From Hydrogenophilales bacterium 16-61-112 (GTDB lineage: Bacteria; Pseudomonadota; Gammaproteobacteria; Burkholderiales; Thiobacillaceae): a DNA stretch of 64,000 nt. This document shows, piece after piece, positions 34,686 through 43,516 of this stretch. The stretch lies in NCBI GenBank assembly GCA_002257045.1, contig NCHD01000017.1, forward strand, positions 17,433 through 81,432, in the 5' to 3' direction. Positions within the stretch are counted from its first letter, which is position 1. Every line of letters starts with the position of its first letter. The translations under genes and the position numbers were made by a program. The notes below the pieces were generated by a model. It was not told the DNA's origin and did not search any database. It saw only the letters and a program-made list of their open reading frames with translations.

Positions 34686-35146
34686 CTGACGCATGAACAT
34701 CGCATTGCCCTGCTGATCGACGCCGACAACAGTCCAGCTGACATGATCGACGAAGTGCTCGATGAGCTGGCGAAAGAAGGCGTCATCAATATCCGCCGTG
34801 CATATGGCGACTGGAAAAGCCCGCATCTCAGCAGCTGGGCAGCGCCGCCAACGGCAATGCCAATGGCGAAGCCAAACCGTCACCCGCCCGTGCCGACGCC
34901 AAAACTCTGCGCGGCGACACCCGGCTGGTGAGCCTGCTGCGCAAGTCTATAGAAGCCGCGGCGGACGAAGCAGGCTGGGCCGGCATGGGCGCGGTGGGAC
35001 AACCTATTTCCAAGCAGGCTTCGTTTGATTCGCGCAATTACGGCTACACCAAATTAAGCGGCCTGTTTCAAGCCATCGGTTTGTTCGAGCTGCGCACTCA
35101 CGGCAAGGGCTTGCAGGTGCGCGACAAGCGAACACCGCAACCGTAA
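34686..35146 (+). pseudogene. Remnant of NYN-domain/OST-HTH (LOTUS) protein
   Basis: The 5' part encodes THEHRIALLIDADNSPADMI and continues to YGDWKSPHL, the start of a NYN (PIN-like) RNase domain. It then jumps to unrelated residues. The 3' part, in a different frame, encodes a linker and a complete OST-HTH domain (SLLRKSIEAAADEAGWAGMG to GKGLQVRDKR). The catalytic middle of the NYN domain, roughly a hundred residues in relatives, is absent, and the frame changes near 34830. The expected ATG is replaced by CTG at 34686. The intact protein would bind or cleave RNA; this copy is broken. Confidence 0.8.
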
Positions 35147-35178
35147 CGTGATTTACTGATCGCTGGCATTCACCGCAC

Positions 35179-36072
35179 TCAGGCCAAGTGCCCCATCTTC
35201 CCGCTCTGGAAATCGCTCATCGCCTGGCGGATTTCTTCGGCGGTGTTCATCACAAAAGGGCCGCTGCCGACGATGGATTCGTTGATCGGTTCGCCGCACA
35301 ACAGCAGAACCGTGGCGTCTTCGGCACGTTCGATGCGCAGCAGAATGCCGGCGCGTTCGAACACGCCGACCTCGGCTGCTTTGATCAGGGTGTCCGAGTC
35401 GCTCACCTTCAGTTCGCCCTTGAGCACCAGCAGCGCGACGGTGTAGCCCTCGGGTAATTCGAGCTCAATCGGTTGCGCGCTCGCCAGCCGCAAATCCCAC
35501 AACTGGATCGGCGTGAACGTATGCGCGGGGCCTTCGACTCCGGCATACGCCCCGGCGATGACACGGACGCTGCCCTGCCCGTTTGGCATGTCCACCCGCG
35601 GAATCTCCTTGTTCAAAATTCCCTGATAGCGCGGCGGCGACATTTTGTCTTTGGCCGGCAGGTTGACCCATAGCTGAATCATTTCGAAGCGGCCGCCCTT
35701 CTGCGCAAAATCGCGGCCGTGAAATTCCTCGTGCACCACACCGGAAGCAGCCGTCATCCACTGCACGTCGCCTGGGCCGATGCGGCCGCCGCCGCCCGAC
35801 GAGTCGCGATGTTCAACCTCGCCGTCGTACACGAGGGTGACGGTCTCGAAGCCGCGGTGCGGATGCTCGCCAACGCCGAGACGTTCGTGCGTCGGCGGAA
35901 ACTCGACCGGCCCGGCGTAATCGAGCAGCAGGAACGGACTGAGCGTCGTGCCCATGTCCATGTAGGCGAACAGGGTCTGCACCGGGAAGCCATCGCCGAC
36001 CCAGTGGCCGCCGCTGCTACGCAGGATACAGCTAAGCTTTTTGGCGGAAGGATGATGCTCGGACTGCTTCAT
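35179..36072 (-). CDS. Pirin family protein
   Basis: 297 residues in a double cupin fold. The N-terminal cupin shows HERLGVGEHPHRGFETVTLV with metal-binding histidines and GDVQWMTAASGVVHEEF. The C-terminal cupin follows residue 160. Pirins bind iron; some have quercetinase activity, others regulate metabolic enzymes. The start at 36072 has GGAG five bases upstream, better than an ATG five codons earlier. The gene is convergent with the NYN remnant and divergent from the DUF815 ATPase. Confidence 0.92.
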   Translation of the reverse strand: MKQSEHHPSAKKLSCILRSSGGHWVGDGFPVQTLFAYMDMGTTLSPFLLLDYAGPVEFPPTHERLGVGEHPHRGFETVTLVYDGEVEHRDSSGGGGRIGPGDVQWMTAASGVVHEEFHGRDFAQKGGRFEMIQLWVNLPAKDKMSPPRYQGILNKEIPRVDMPNGQGSVRVIAGAYAGVEGPAHTFTPIQLWDLRLASAQPIELELPEGYTVALLVLKGELKVSDSDTLIKAAEVGVFERAGILLRIERAEDATVLLLCGEPINESIVGSGPFVMNTAEEIRQAMSDFQSGKMGHLA

Positions 36073-36242
36073 GATTGCTCCATTCATTCAGGCGTAACGA
36101 AAGGTTGGAACGCATTCCGGCCAACCAGTTCTTCTACTTTGTATGCCATCAGGCGGGGCCGGGTCAGCACGTTGATTCAGTCTTTGCCGGGAAGTCCCTA
36201 ATATTTTCTCAAGCCGACAAGACAGGCGGCTAAAATTTCGTC

Positions 36243-37079
36243 ATGACCGAACTCACCGACCTGATCCCCCGCCTGGCGCGCCTGCTCGACCGCCTGGAAG
36301 CCCCTGCTGCGCCCACCCTTGACTGGAAAGCCGTGCGCGCCGCGCGCTGGTCGGCGCAAAGCGGTGGCCTCAAGCCCATCCTGCATCCGCAGCGGGTGGC
36401 GCTGAAAGACCTGCTCGACGTCGACGAACAGAAACAGCGGGTCGACGCCAACACGCGCCAGTTCGTCGCCGGCAAGCCCGCCAACAACGTGCTGCTGACG
36501 GGTGCGCGCGGCGGCGGCAAGTCCTCGCTGGTGAAAGCAGTGCATGCCAAATACGCGCCCAAGGGCTTGCGCCTGATCGAGGTGGACAAGGCCGGGCTGC
36601 CCAGCCTGCCGGATCTGTTCGACCTGCTGGCGGAAGCGGATTACCGCTTCATCGTGTTCATCGATGACCTCACGTTCGCGGAGAACGAGCCCGGCTACGC
36701 CAGCCTGAAGGCTGCGCTCGACGGCTCGCTGGCAGGGCCGGGCGACAACGTGCTGATCTACGCCACCAGCAACCGCCGTCACCTGATGCCGGAATTCATG
36801 GCCGAAAACCTCGCCACGCGGCACATCGGCGACGAAATCCACCCGGGCGAAGCGACCGAGGAAAAGGTGTCGCTGTCGGACCGCTTCGGGTTGTGGGTGG
36901 CGTTCCATGCGATGGAACAGGATGCCTATCTCGCCATCGCCCGCCACTGGGCCGCCACGCTCGGCGCGCCCGCCGACGAGCGCTTCGAACGCGCAGCCCT
37001 GCAGTGGTCGCTCGGCCGCGGCGCACGCAACGGCCGGGTGGCGTGGCAGTTTGCGCGCGACTGGGCAGGCAGGCAGTAG
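36243..37079 (+). CDS. DUF815 AAA-type ATPase
   Basis: 278 residues. Walker A LTGARGGGKSSLVKA (about 88-102) and Walker B YRFIVFIDDLTFAEN (about 137-151) are followed by YATSNRRHLMPEFM, a sensor-1 region typical of DUF815 proteins. The fold is a DnaA/IstB-like AAA ATPase with no known partner. It has no membrane segment. It stands alone, about 90 bp upstream of the cytochrome P460 gene. Confidence 0.9.
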   Translation: MTELTDLIPRLARLLDRLEAPAAPTLDWKAVRAARWSAQSGGLKPILHPQRVALKDLLDVDEQKQRVDANTRQFVAGKPANNVLLTGARGGGKSSLVKAVHAKYAPKGLRLIEVDKAGLPSLPDLFDLLAEADYRFIVFIDDLTFAENEPGYASLKAALDGSLAGPGDNVLIYATSNRRHLMPEFMAENLATRHIGDEIHPGEATEEKVSLSDRFGLWVAFHAMEQDAYLAIARHWAATLGAPADERFERAALQWSLGRGARNGRVAWQFARDWAGRQ

Positions 37080-37168
37080 TCCGGACTTTCCCTGCGCTGC
37101 ATCCGGTTGCCGGGCTGCTGCGTAGGGCTTCTTGTAGTGACTGTTTTCATTCACCCAAGGAGCCCACC

Positions 37169-37798
37169 ATGAAAAAATTTCCCCTGCTTGCCTTGATGGG
37201 CGTTGCCTCGATCGGTTTCGCGCTGTCTGCGTGCTCCACGCCGGACACGCCTGCCCTCACCGCTGCCGCTGTCGCGCCGAAAGACGGCGGCCTCGCGATG
37301 CCCGCCCACTACACCCGCTGGCCCGCTTTCAGGCTCGACGTGCAAAAAAAGGATGCCAAGCAAATCCGCGACATCTACATCAACGCGATCGGAACAAAGG
37401 CCCGGGCCGGAGGCGCGTTTCCCGATGGCACCCAGTTCGTGATGGAAATCCATTCGGTGAAGCTTAATCCGGATGGCACGCCCATGCTCGACGCCAGCGG
37501 CAAGATGACCAAGGACAAACTGTCCAAAGTCTTTTTGATGGCAAAAGGCCCGGGCTGGGGCGACAGCGCGCCGGCGGCGCTGAAAAACGGCGACTGGATC
37601 TACACCGCCTTCGAAGGCAACGGCACCCGCGCAGGTGCCGATCAGTCTTCTTGCCGCGCCTGCCATCTGCCGCTGGCGGATAAGGACTTCGTGTTCCATT
37701 ACGACGCCTATTTCAAGCAGCGTGCCGGACTCGAAGTGGCCCCCCTGGCGCGCCTCGCGTACGCAGACGTGCTGGCGGCCGCGCATCGCGGCTTCTGA
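37169..37798 (+). CDS. Cytochrome P460-family lipoprotein
   Basis: 209 residues. The signal peptide ends in a lipobox (FALSAC, lipidated Cys at residue 22), so the protein should be tethered to a membrane facing the periplasm. The heme c site is CRACH at 162-166. The fold region RDIYINAIGTKARAGGAF with PDGTQFVMEIH matches cytochrome P460, and K77 is placed to be the lysine that cross-links to heme in true P460 proteins. P460 enzymes oxidise hydroxylamine and detoxify NO in ammonia and methane oxidisers. AAGGAG precedes the start. No hydroxylamine or NO genes are adjacent. Confidence 0.88.
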   Translation: MKKFPLLALMGVASIGFALSACSTPDTPALTAAAVAPKDGGLAMPAHYTRWPAFRLDVQKKDAKQIRDIYINAIGTKARAGGAFPDGTQFVMEIHSVKLNPDGTPMLDASGKMTKDKLSKVFLMAKGPGWGDSAPAALKNGDWIYTAFEGNGTRAGADQSSCRACHLPLADKDFVFHYDAYFKQRAGLEVAPLARLAYADVLAAAHRGF

Positions 37799-37883
37799 GC
37801 CGGACACGGGGCATGCGCCCCGTTTTCTTTTCCTGCGCCCGGCTGCGCTGGCACAATGCAGCTTTGGTCTGTTGTGCTGTCGT

Positions 37884-38834
37884 ATGTCACCTATCGTTGA
37901 AGTCGTCGCCGCCGTGCTCACCCGTCCAGACGGCGAAGTCATGCTCGCCAGCCGCCCGCCGGGTAAGGTCTACGCGGGCTACTGGGAGTTTCCCGGCGGC
38001 AAGGTGGAGGCAGGCGAAACGCTGCAGGCTGCGCTGGCGCGCGAACTGACCGAGGAGCTCGGCATTGCGGTGCTGCGCGCCGAGCGCTGGGTCACCCGCG
38101 TGTTCACCTACGAACATGCCACGGTGCGGCTGAATTTTTTCCGCATCGTCGAGTGGCAAGGCGAACCCCATCCGCACGAGGGCCAGACGTTTTCCTGGCA
38201 AGCACCGTCGCAGGTCACCGTGTCGCCGCTGCTGCCGGCCAATTTCCCCATCCTGAAGGCGCTGACGCTGCCGCCGCTGCTGGGCATCACACACGCCGAG
38301 CCGATCGGCGTGGCGGCTTTTCTGGCGCGGCTGGAGATGGCGCTCGATCAGGGCCTCAAGCTGATACAGGTCCGCGACAAAACCCTGCCCGAGCCGGAAC
38401 GCCTGACCCTGGCGCGCGAAACCGTGCGCCGCGCGCATCTGCACGGCGCACGGGTGCTGGTCAACGGCAGTCTCGAACTGGCACGCGCGGCTGGCGCCGA
38501 CGGCATCCATCTGGACAGCACCGCGGCGGCCAAACTGACCGCGCCGCCCGATTACGCCACGCCGGACGCCTTTCTGCTCGGCGTGTCCTGCCACGATGCC
38601 GCCGAACTCGCGCACGCCGCCACCATCGGTGCCGACTTTGCCCTGTTATCCCCGGTGTTGCCGACACTCACCCACCCGGGCGCGCCGACCCTCGGCTGGG
38701 AACGCTTCGCCGAACTCGCCGCCGCCAGCGCGATTCCGGTCTACGGCCTGGGAGGGCTGGAGCGCGCCGATGTGGCGCTCGCCCGGTCGCACGGCGCGCA
38801 TGGTGTCGCGCTGTTGCGGGGCGCGTGGACATGA
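37884..38834 (+). CDS. Nudix hydrolase fused to ThiE-like domain
   Basis: 316 residues. Residues 1-130 are a MutT-type Nudix domain with the box GGKVEAGETLQAALARELTE, then ELGI, which hydrolyses oxidised nucleotides such as 8-oxo-dGTP. Residues about 140-316 form a TIM barrel like thiamine-phosphate synthase/TenI (IQVRDKTLPEPERL, VLVNGSLELARAAGADGIHL, GVSCHDAAEL, PVYGLGGLE). This fusion is common in proteobacteria; the barrel's activity is unproven. Its stop overlaps the next start (ATGA). Confidence 0.92.
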   Translation: MSPIVEVVAAVLTRPDGEVMLASRPPGKVYAGYWEFPGGKVEAGETLQAALARELTEELGIAVLRAERWVTRVFTYEHATVRLNFFRIVEWQGEPHPHEGQTFSWQAPSQVTVSPLLPANFPILKALTLPPLLGITHAEPIGVAAFLARLEMALDQGLKLIQVRDKTLPEPERLTLARETVRRAHLHGARVLVNGSLELARAAGADGIHLDSTAAAKLTAPPDYATPDAFLLGVSCHDAAELAHAATIGADFALLSPVLPTLTHPGAPTLGWERFAELAAASAIPVYGLGGLERADVALARSHGAHGVALLRGAWT

Positions 38835-39244
38835 AGCGCTTGCTGCTTCCCCTTTTGCTAGTGGTCGCGCTGGTGGCGATTGCGGTTGCGGGCTACTGGT
38901 TTAAGCGCCCGGCCGAGGCTTACGCCGTGCAATGCGCCGACCTGCTTGCCGGCTGCAACTTCACGCATCGTGGCAGCACGGCCCGCGTGCAGTTTTCGAC
39001 GCAACCCGTTGCGCTGCAGGCAGTCGGTCTCAACGTCGCGGTGGCGAACACGCAAAAAGTCAGCGCGGAATTCCAGATGGTCGGCATGGACATGGGCTTC
39101 AACCGCTATGACCTGCGCCCCGCCAGGCCCGGCGAATTTGCAGCCCGCATCACATTGCCGATCTGTGTCAGCGGGCGCGGCGACTGGATGCTATATCTCG
39201 ACATAGATGGCACGCGCTACGCGCTACCCTTCAGCACCCGGTAA
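38831..39244 (+). CDS. Membrane-anchored hypothetical protein, 137 residues
   Basis: The N-terminus is a single hydrophobic helix (LLLPLLLVVALVAIAVAGYW) that is either a membrane anchor or an uncleaved signal. The rest is beta-rich and periplasmic, with three cysteines (residues 34-42 region CADLLAGC, and CVSGRG near the end). It overlaps the Nudix-ThiE stop by 4 bases, so it is co-translated. I do not recognise a named family. Confidence 0.7.
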   Translation: MKRLLLPLLLVVALVAIAVAGYWFKRPAEAYAVQCADLLAGCNFTHRGSTARVQFSTQPVALQAVGLNVAVANTQKVSAEFQMVGMDMGFNRYDLRPARPGEFAARITLPICVSGRGDWMLYLDIDGTRYALPFSTR

Positions 39245-39253
39245 AATGGTCCA

Positions 39254-39286
39254 TTCATATGCTCGTCATATTGCAAAACATATAAT
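39254..39286 (+). promoter_or_regulatory. PHO-box-like direct repeats and -10 element upstream of phoU
   Basis: Three related 7-mers occur in tandem: TTCATAT (39254), GTCATAT (39265) and AACATAT (39277), with 11- and 12-base periods. PhoB sites are direct repeats of a CTGTCAT-like heptamer with an 11-bp period. A perfect TATAAT lies at 39281-39286, overlapping the last repeat and 21 bp before the phoU start. PhoB control of phoU is a reasonable inference, not shown. Confidence 0.45.
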
Positions 39287-39306
39287 CCAAGACGGATTCT
39301 GGAGAA

Positions 39307-40020
39307 ATGAACATGATGCTGTCAGAGCATACCTACAAGCAGTTTGATACCGAACTGGAAGCGGTGCGCGCCAGCGTGCTGAAAATGGGCGGCCTGGTAG
39401 AAGAGCAAATCACCAATGCAGTCGAAGCGCTCATCTCTGGCAACATGGAACTGGCTGATCAGGTCGATGCCAACGACCACAACGTCAACGCGCTCGAAGT
39501 CGCGATCGACGAAGATTGCACCCATATCATCGCGCGCCGCCAGCCCACGGCATCGGACCTGCGCATGGTGATGATGATCGTCAAAACCATTACCGACCTC
39601 GAACGCATCGGCGACGAGGCTGCCAAAATCGCGCGCATGGCCAAGCTCATCCACCAGGCCGAGCGCATCAGCCTGCCGCGTTTTCGCGAGGTGAAGTACA
39701 TGGCCGATCTGGTGCTCGACATGCTGCGCAAGGCGCTCGACGCGTTTGCCCGGCTGGACGCGACCAAGGCGGTGGACATCGCGCGCCAGGATCAGGCGGT
39801 GGACGAAGAATTCCGCCTCAACCTGCGCCACCTCATTACCTTCATGATGGAAGACCCGCGCACCATCTCGGTGTTCATCGACATCCTGTTCATCACCAAG
39901 GCAATCGAACGCATGGGTGACCATGCCAAGAACATGTCGGAATACGTGGTTTACATGGTCAAGGGCAAGGACGTGCGCCACACCACGCTCGAAGAAATCG
40001 AAAAGGAAGTGCTGGAATAA
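39307..40020 (+). CDS. phoU: Phosphate signalling protein PhoU
   Basis: 237 residues, all helical, with the two repeated three-helix bundles of PhoU. Each contains the metal-binding E-x-x-x-D pattern (TITDLERIGDEAAKIARM and ITKAIERMGDHAKNMSEY). PhoU links the Pst phosphate transporter to the PhoR/PhoB two-component system and dampens signalling when phosphate is plentiful. No pst or phoBR genes are in the window, so it stands alone. GGAG lies close before the ATG, and an intrinsic terminator follows. Confidence 0.95.
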   Translation: MNMMLSEHTYKQFDTELEAVRASVLKMGGLVEEQITNAVEALISGNMELADQVDANDHNVNALEVAIDEDCTHIIARRQPTASDLRMVMMIVKTITDLERIGDEAAKIARMAKLIHQAERISLPRFREVKYMADLVLDMLRKALDAFARLDATKAVDIARQDQAVDEEFRLNLRHLITFMMEDPRTISVFIDILFITKAIERMGDHAKNMSEYVVYMVKGKDVRHTTLEEIEKEVLE

Positions 40021-40037
40021 GCCTTCGCCGCCGAATA

Positions 40038-40067
40038 AAAAACGGGCTCCTGCGGGAGCCCGTTTTC
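40038..40067. terminator. Bidirectional intrinsic terminator between phoU and the TPR-YggX gene
   Basis: A 9-bp perfect stem, ACGGGCTCC (40042-40050) with GGAGCCCGT (40055-40063) around a TGCG loop, has an A-tract on the left and a T-tract on the right. It can stop transcripts from both convergent genes. Confidence 0.9.
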
Positions 40068-40096
40068 ATTTTGCCGGCTTGATTTCCGGCGCAGCC

Positions 40097-40612
40097 TTAC
40101 TTGCTGGGCGGCACGTAGCCATTGGCGGAATCGGCCTTGCCGTCGCCAAAGAAATGGCGCTCCATCTGTTCCATCAAGTAGCTGCGCGCGCTGGGATCGG
40201 CCAGGTTGAGGCGGTTTTCGTTGATCAGCATGGTCTGCTGGCGCTGCCAGCCGCTCCAGGCTTCCTTCGACACGTTCTCGAAAATCTTTAACCCAAGCTG
40301 CTTTTCAATTCGTTTGGCAAACACGCCCATTTCCTTGGCGGCCTGCTTGTCACCGCGTGCCTCGGCCACCTCGATTCCCGCCTGATAAGCCGCCAGCGCG
40401 TCCGCCAGGGCCTGGCTGTCGGCCAGCGCCTTGCCGAGCAGTTTCCAGGCAGCGGAGTATTTGGGATCGTGCTCAACCGCGCGGCGCAGGTGGATGACCG
40501 CATTCACCGCGTCGCCCTGCTTGAGGTATTCGTTGCCCAGCGAAAAGCGCAAAAGCGCGTTGTCGCGACCGCTGGCGAGCATCGCCAGAAAATTTTCCAA
40601 TGGATCAGGCAC
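40097..40612 (-). CDS. Chimeric TPR protein fused to the C-terminal part of YggX
   Basis: 171 residues in one frame. Residues 1-107 are a small TPR protein ([20 protein letters not shown], then [15 protein letters not shown]). From residue 108 the sequence becomes [20 protein letters not shown] and continues through LINENRLNL to GYVPPSK, the C-terminal two-thirds of the Fe(2+)-trafficking protein YggX. The usual YggX N-terminus, about 25 residues with a conserved Cys, is missing. The join lies at QLG-LKIFE, near 40290, where both parents have an LG..K-like sequence, suggesting a deletion that joined neighbouring genes. Function of either half is uncertain. The start overlaps trkH. Confidence 0.75.
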   Translation of the reverse strand: MPDPLENFLAMLASGRDNALLRFSLGNEYLKQGDAVNAVIHLRRAVEHDPKYSAAWKLLGKALADSQALADALAAYQAGIEVAEARGDKQAAKEMGVFAKRIEKQLGLKIFENVSKEAWSGWQRQQTMLINENRLNLADPSARSYLMEQMERHFFGDGKADSANGYVPPSK

Positions 40613-42062
40613 GCCAGAATGTCCTCGTAAAAACGACCATCACGGTCAATAGCTCCAGTCGCCCCAGTATCATCGCGAGCGTGCATATCCAGGTCTGGAA
40701 GTCGGTCAGGATGGCATAGGTCGTGGCCGGGCCCACTTCGTTCAGCCCGGGGCCGGTGTTGTTGATCGAGGCGATCACGGCAGAAAAAGCCGTGATCGGT
40801 TCGAGGCCGCTGGCTGTCATCACCAGCGTCAGCACGATGATGATGAACACATACAAAAACACAAACGCCAGTACTGCATAGATGATGGTGTTGGGCACCA
40901 CCTGGCCGCCCAGCTTGACTGGCAGCCGCGCTGCGGGATGGATCAGCCGGGTCAGCTCACGCCGTCCCTGACGGAACAGCAACTGGGCGCGCACCATTTT
41001 CATGCCGCCGCCGGTGCTGCCCGAGCAGGAGGCAAAGCCGGACAGGAATAGCATCCACAGCGGCGCGAATACCGGCCACAGGTTGTAATCGGTGTTGGCA
41101 AACCCGGTCGAGGTGGCGATCGAAACGGTATTGAAGAGCGCAAAGCGCAGCGATGTCCAGAAATCCGGGTAGACGTTCATGAACAGCAGATAAAGCGCGA
41201 TCATAAGCGAACTGCCCAGCGTGACCGCCAGGAACCAGCGCATCTCGGGGTCGATCCGATAGGCGTGCACCGAGCGCTGCCGCCAGGCAATGAAATGGGT
41301 GGAAAAATTGATCCCGGCCACCAGCATGAACACCACGGCGACGGTTTCGATCAGCGGCGAATTCCAGTAACCGAAACTGGCATCGTGTGAAGAAAACCCG
41401 CCCAGCCCCATGGTGGAAAACGTGTGCATGACGGCATCGAACGGCGACATTCCGGCCAGCCAGTAGGCGGTGCCGCAGACGAGCGAGATGCCAACATAGA
41501 CCAGATACAGGCCCTTGGCGGTTTCGGTGATGCGCGGCGTGAGCTTGGAGTCTTTCATCGGCCCTGGCGTTTCGGCCTTGTACATCTGCATGCCGCCGAC
41601 GCCTAGCAGCGGGAGGATGGCCACCGCCAGCACAATCATGCCCATGCCGCCGAACCAGACCAGCAGGCCACGCCACAAATTGATCGACATCGGCAGCGCG
41701 TCGAGACCTGACAATATGGTGGAACCGGTGGTGGTGATGCCCGACACCGTCTCGAAATAGGCATCGGTAAACGACAGCTCCGGCAGATAGATCAACAGCG
41801 GCAGGGTGGCAAAGGCGGGCAGACTGGTCCAGGTCAGCAGCACCAGCAAAAAACCGTCGCGGGTCTGCAGTTCACGCCGCGCCTTGCGGGTGAACAGCCA
41901 GATAAGCACACCCGATGCGAGCGTGATGAAAATGGCTTCGTCGTAAGCACGTTGCGCACCGTCGTTGAGTATCCAGGACAGCGAAAGTGGCACCAGAAAA
42001 GTGGCCGAAAACAGGATGATGACCTTGGACAGGACATTCAGTACGGGGGCAATGCGCGACAT
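40605..42062 (-). CDS. trkH: Trk potassium uptake membrane subunit TrkH
   Basis: 485 residues with the four M1-P-M2-type repeats of TrkH/KtrB channels. Selectivity-filter segments are seen around [37 protein letters not shown] and [11 protein letters not shown]. It conducts K+ into the cell under gating by TrkA. The start overlaps the trkA stop region and its 3' end overlaps the TPR-YggX chimera. The order ntrY-ntrX-trkA-trkH is the usual betaproteobacterial arrangement. Confidence 0.95.
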   Translation of the reverse strand: MSRIAPVLNVLSKVIILFSATFLVPLSLSWILNDGAQRAYDEAIFITLASGVLIWLFTRKARRELQTRDGFLLVLLTWTSLPAFATLPLLIYLPELSFTDAYFETVSGITTTGSTILSGLDALPMSINLWRGLLVWFGGMGMIVLAVAILPLLGVGGMQMYKAETPGPMKDSKLTPRITETAKGLYLVYVGISLVCGTAYWLAGMSPFDAVMHTFSTMGLGGFSSHDASFGYWNSPLIETVAVVFMLVAGINFSTHFIAWRQRSVHAYRIDPEMRWFLAVTLGSSLMIALYLLFMNVYPDFWTSLRFALFNTVSIATSTGFANTDYNLWPVFAPLWMLFLSGFASCSGSTGGGMKMVRAQLLFRQGRRELTRLIHPAARLPVKLGGQVVPNTIIYAVLAFVFLYVFIIIVLTLVMTASGLEPITAFSAVIASINNTGPGLNEVGPATTYAILTDFQTWICTLAMILGRLELLTVMVVFTRTFWRA

Positions 42063-43438
42063 CAGAAAAACCCGAAGCTGACTTGCAGCAGTTTTTCCAC
42101 CTTGGGAATGATGCGTTTGTTGAGCGCAAACAGAATGAGGTGGTCTTCCGACTCGATCAGGGTGTCATGGTGGGCGATGATGACATTATCACCATGGCGG
42201 ATGATGGCGGCGATCGTGGCACCCTCCGGCAGGTCGATTTCCTCGATGCGCCGCCCCACCACCCGCGAGGTCTTGGCGTCGCCGTGCACCGCCACTTCCA
42301 GCACTTCGGCCGCGCCGCGCCGCAGGGAGTGCACCGCCACCATGTCGCCGCGACGGATTTTCGACAGCAAGGGGCCGACGGTGGCCTGCGCGGGCGAAAT
42401 GGCGACGTCGATTTCACCGCCCTGCACCAGGTCGACATAGGCCGAGCGGTTGATCAGCGCGATCACGCGTTTGGCGCCCATGCGTTTGGCCAGCAGGGCG
42501 GACATGATGTTGTCTTCATCATCGTTGGTCAGCGCACAGAACACATCCATGGCGGCGATGTTTTCCTGCTCCAGCAGTTCCTCGTCGGTGGCGTCGCCCT
42601 GCAGCACCAGGCTCTTGTGCAGCTGTTCGGCCAGCAGGTTGCTGGTGGCCTTGTTGTGATCGATGATCTTGACGTCGTAATGGCCTTCGATCCGTCGCGC
42701 CAGACCGCGCCCGATATTGCCGCCACCGGCAATCATGACGCGCTTGACCGGGCGCTCCAGATGGCGCAGTTCGCGCAGCACCGAGGGGATATCCGCCTTG
42801 CGCGCCAGAAAAAACACTTCGTCGCCCGGCTCGATCACGGTGATGCCCTTGGGCACGATGCCGCGGTCACGGCGGTAAATTGCGGGGATGCGGCATTCCA
42901 GATTCGGCATGTGACGCTTGATGTCCTGCAACTCGTGCCCTACCAGCGGGCCGCCGTGATAGGCACGCACGGCGACCAGACGCACCTTGCCGTCGGCGAA
43001 GTCGAGCACCTGCAAGGCTTCCGGGTGCTCGATCAGGCGACGCAGGGTGTCGGTCACTTCCTGTTCCGGGCTGATGACGTCGTTGACGCCGAAGTGTTCG
43101 GCCAGATAAGCGGCATCCAGCCCGAGAAAATCCGCCGAGCGGATCCGCGCGATGCGCGTCGGTACGTTGAACAGGCTGGACGCGATGCGGCAGGCCACCA
43201 GATTGGTTTCGTCGCTTTGCGTGACTGCGACCAGCATGTCGGCGTCGTCCGCGCCGGCCTGCTTGAGCACCGAAGGGTGCGCCGCATGGCCGCGCACGGT
43301 ACGCAGGTCGAAACGGTCCTGCAACAGGGCCAGCCGTTCGCTGTTGAGGTCGACGACGGTGATGTCGTTGTTTTCAGCAACCAGGCTTTCAGCCAGATTG
43401 CCACCCACCTGGCCGGCGCCGAGGATAATGATTTTCAT
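42062..43438 (-). CDS. trkA: Trk potassium uptake regulatory subunit TrkA
   Basis: 458 residues with two tandem RCK units. The first begins MKIIILGAGQVGGNLAESL with its NAD-binding glycine loop; the second begins KRVMIAGGGNIGRGLARRI near residue 233. Each is followed by a TrkA-C domain. It binds NAD(H) or ATP and gates TrkH at the cytosolic face. Last base and trkH start coincide, implying translational coupling. Confidence 0.96.
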   Translation of the reverse strand: MKIIILGAGQVGGNLAESLVAENNDITVVDLNSERLALLQDRFDLRTVRGHAAHPSVLKQAGADDADMLVAVTQSDETNLVACRIASSLFNVPTRIARIRSADFLGLDAAYLAEHFGVNDVISPEQEVTDTLRRLIEHPEALQVLDFADGKVRLVAVRAYHGGPLVGHELQDIKRHMPNLECRIPAIYRRDRGIVPKGITVIEPGDEVFFLARKADIPSVLRELRHLERPVKRVMIAGGGNIGRGLARRIEGHYDVKIIDHNKATSNLLAEQLHKSLVLQGDATDEELLEQENIAAMDVFCALTNDDEDNIMSALLAKRMGAKRVIALINRSAYVDLVQGGEIDVAISPAQATVGPLLSKIRRGDMVAVHSLRRGAAEVLEVAVHGDAKTSRVVGRRIEEIDLPEGATIAAIIRHGDNVIIAHHDTLIESEDHLILFALNKRIIPKVEKLLQVSFGFF

Positions 43439-43516
43439 GCTGGGGGAGGCGTTAAAGCGTTAAGGAACGGGAGGCACGACGCGCTGTGACGGGGGGCTCC
43501 GACAGCTCGCGCACGC

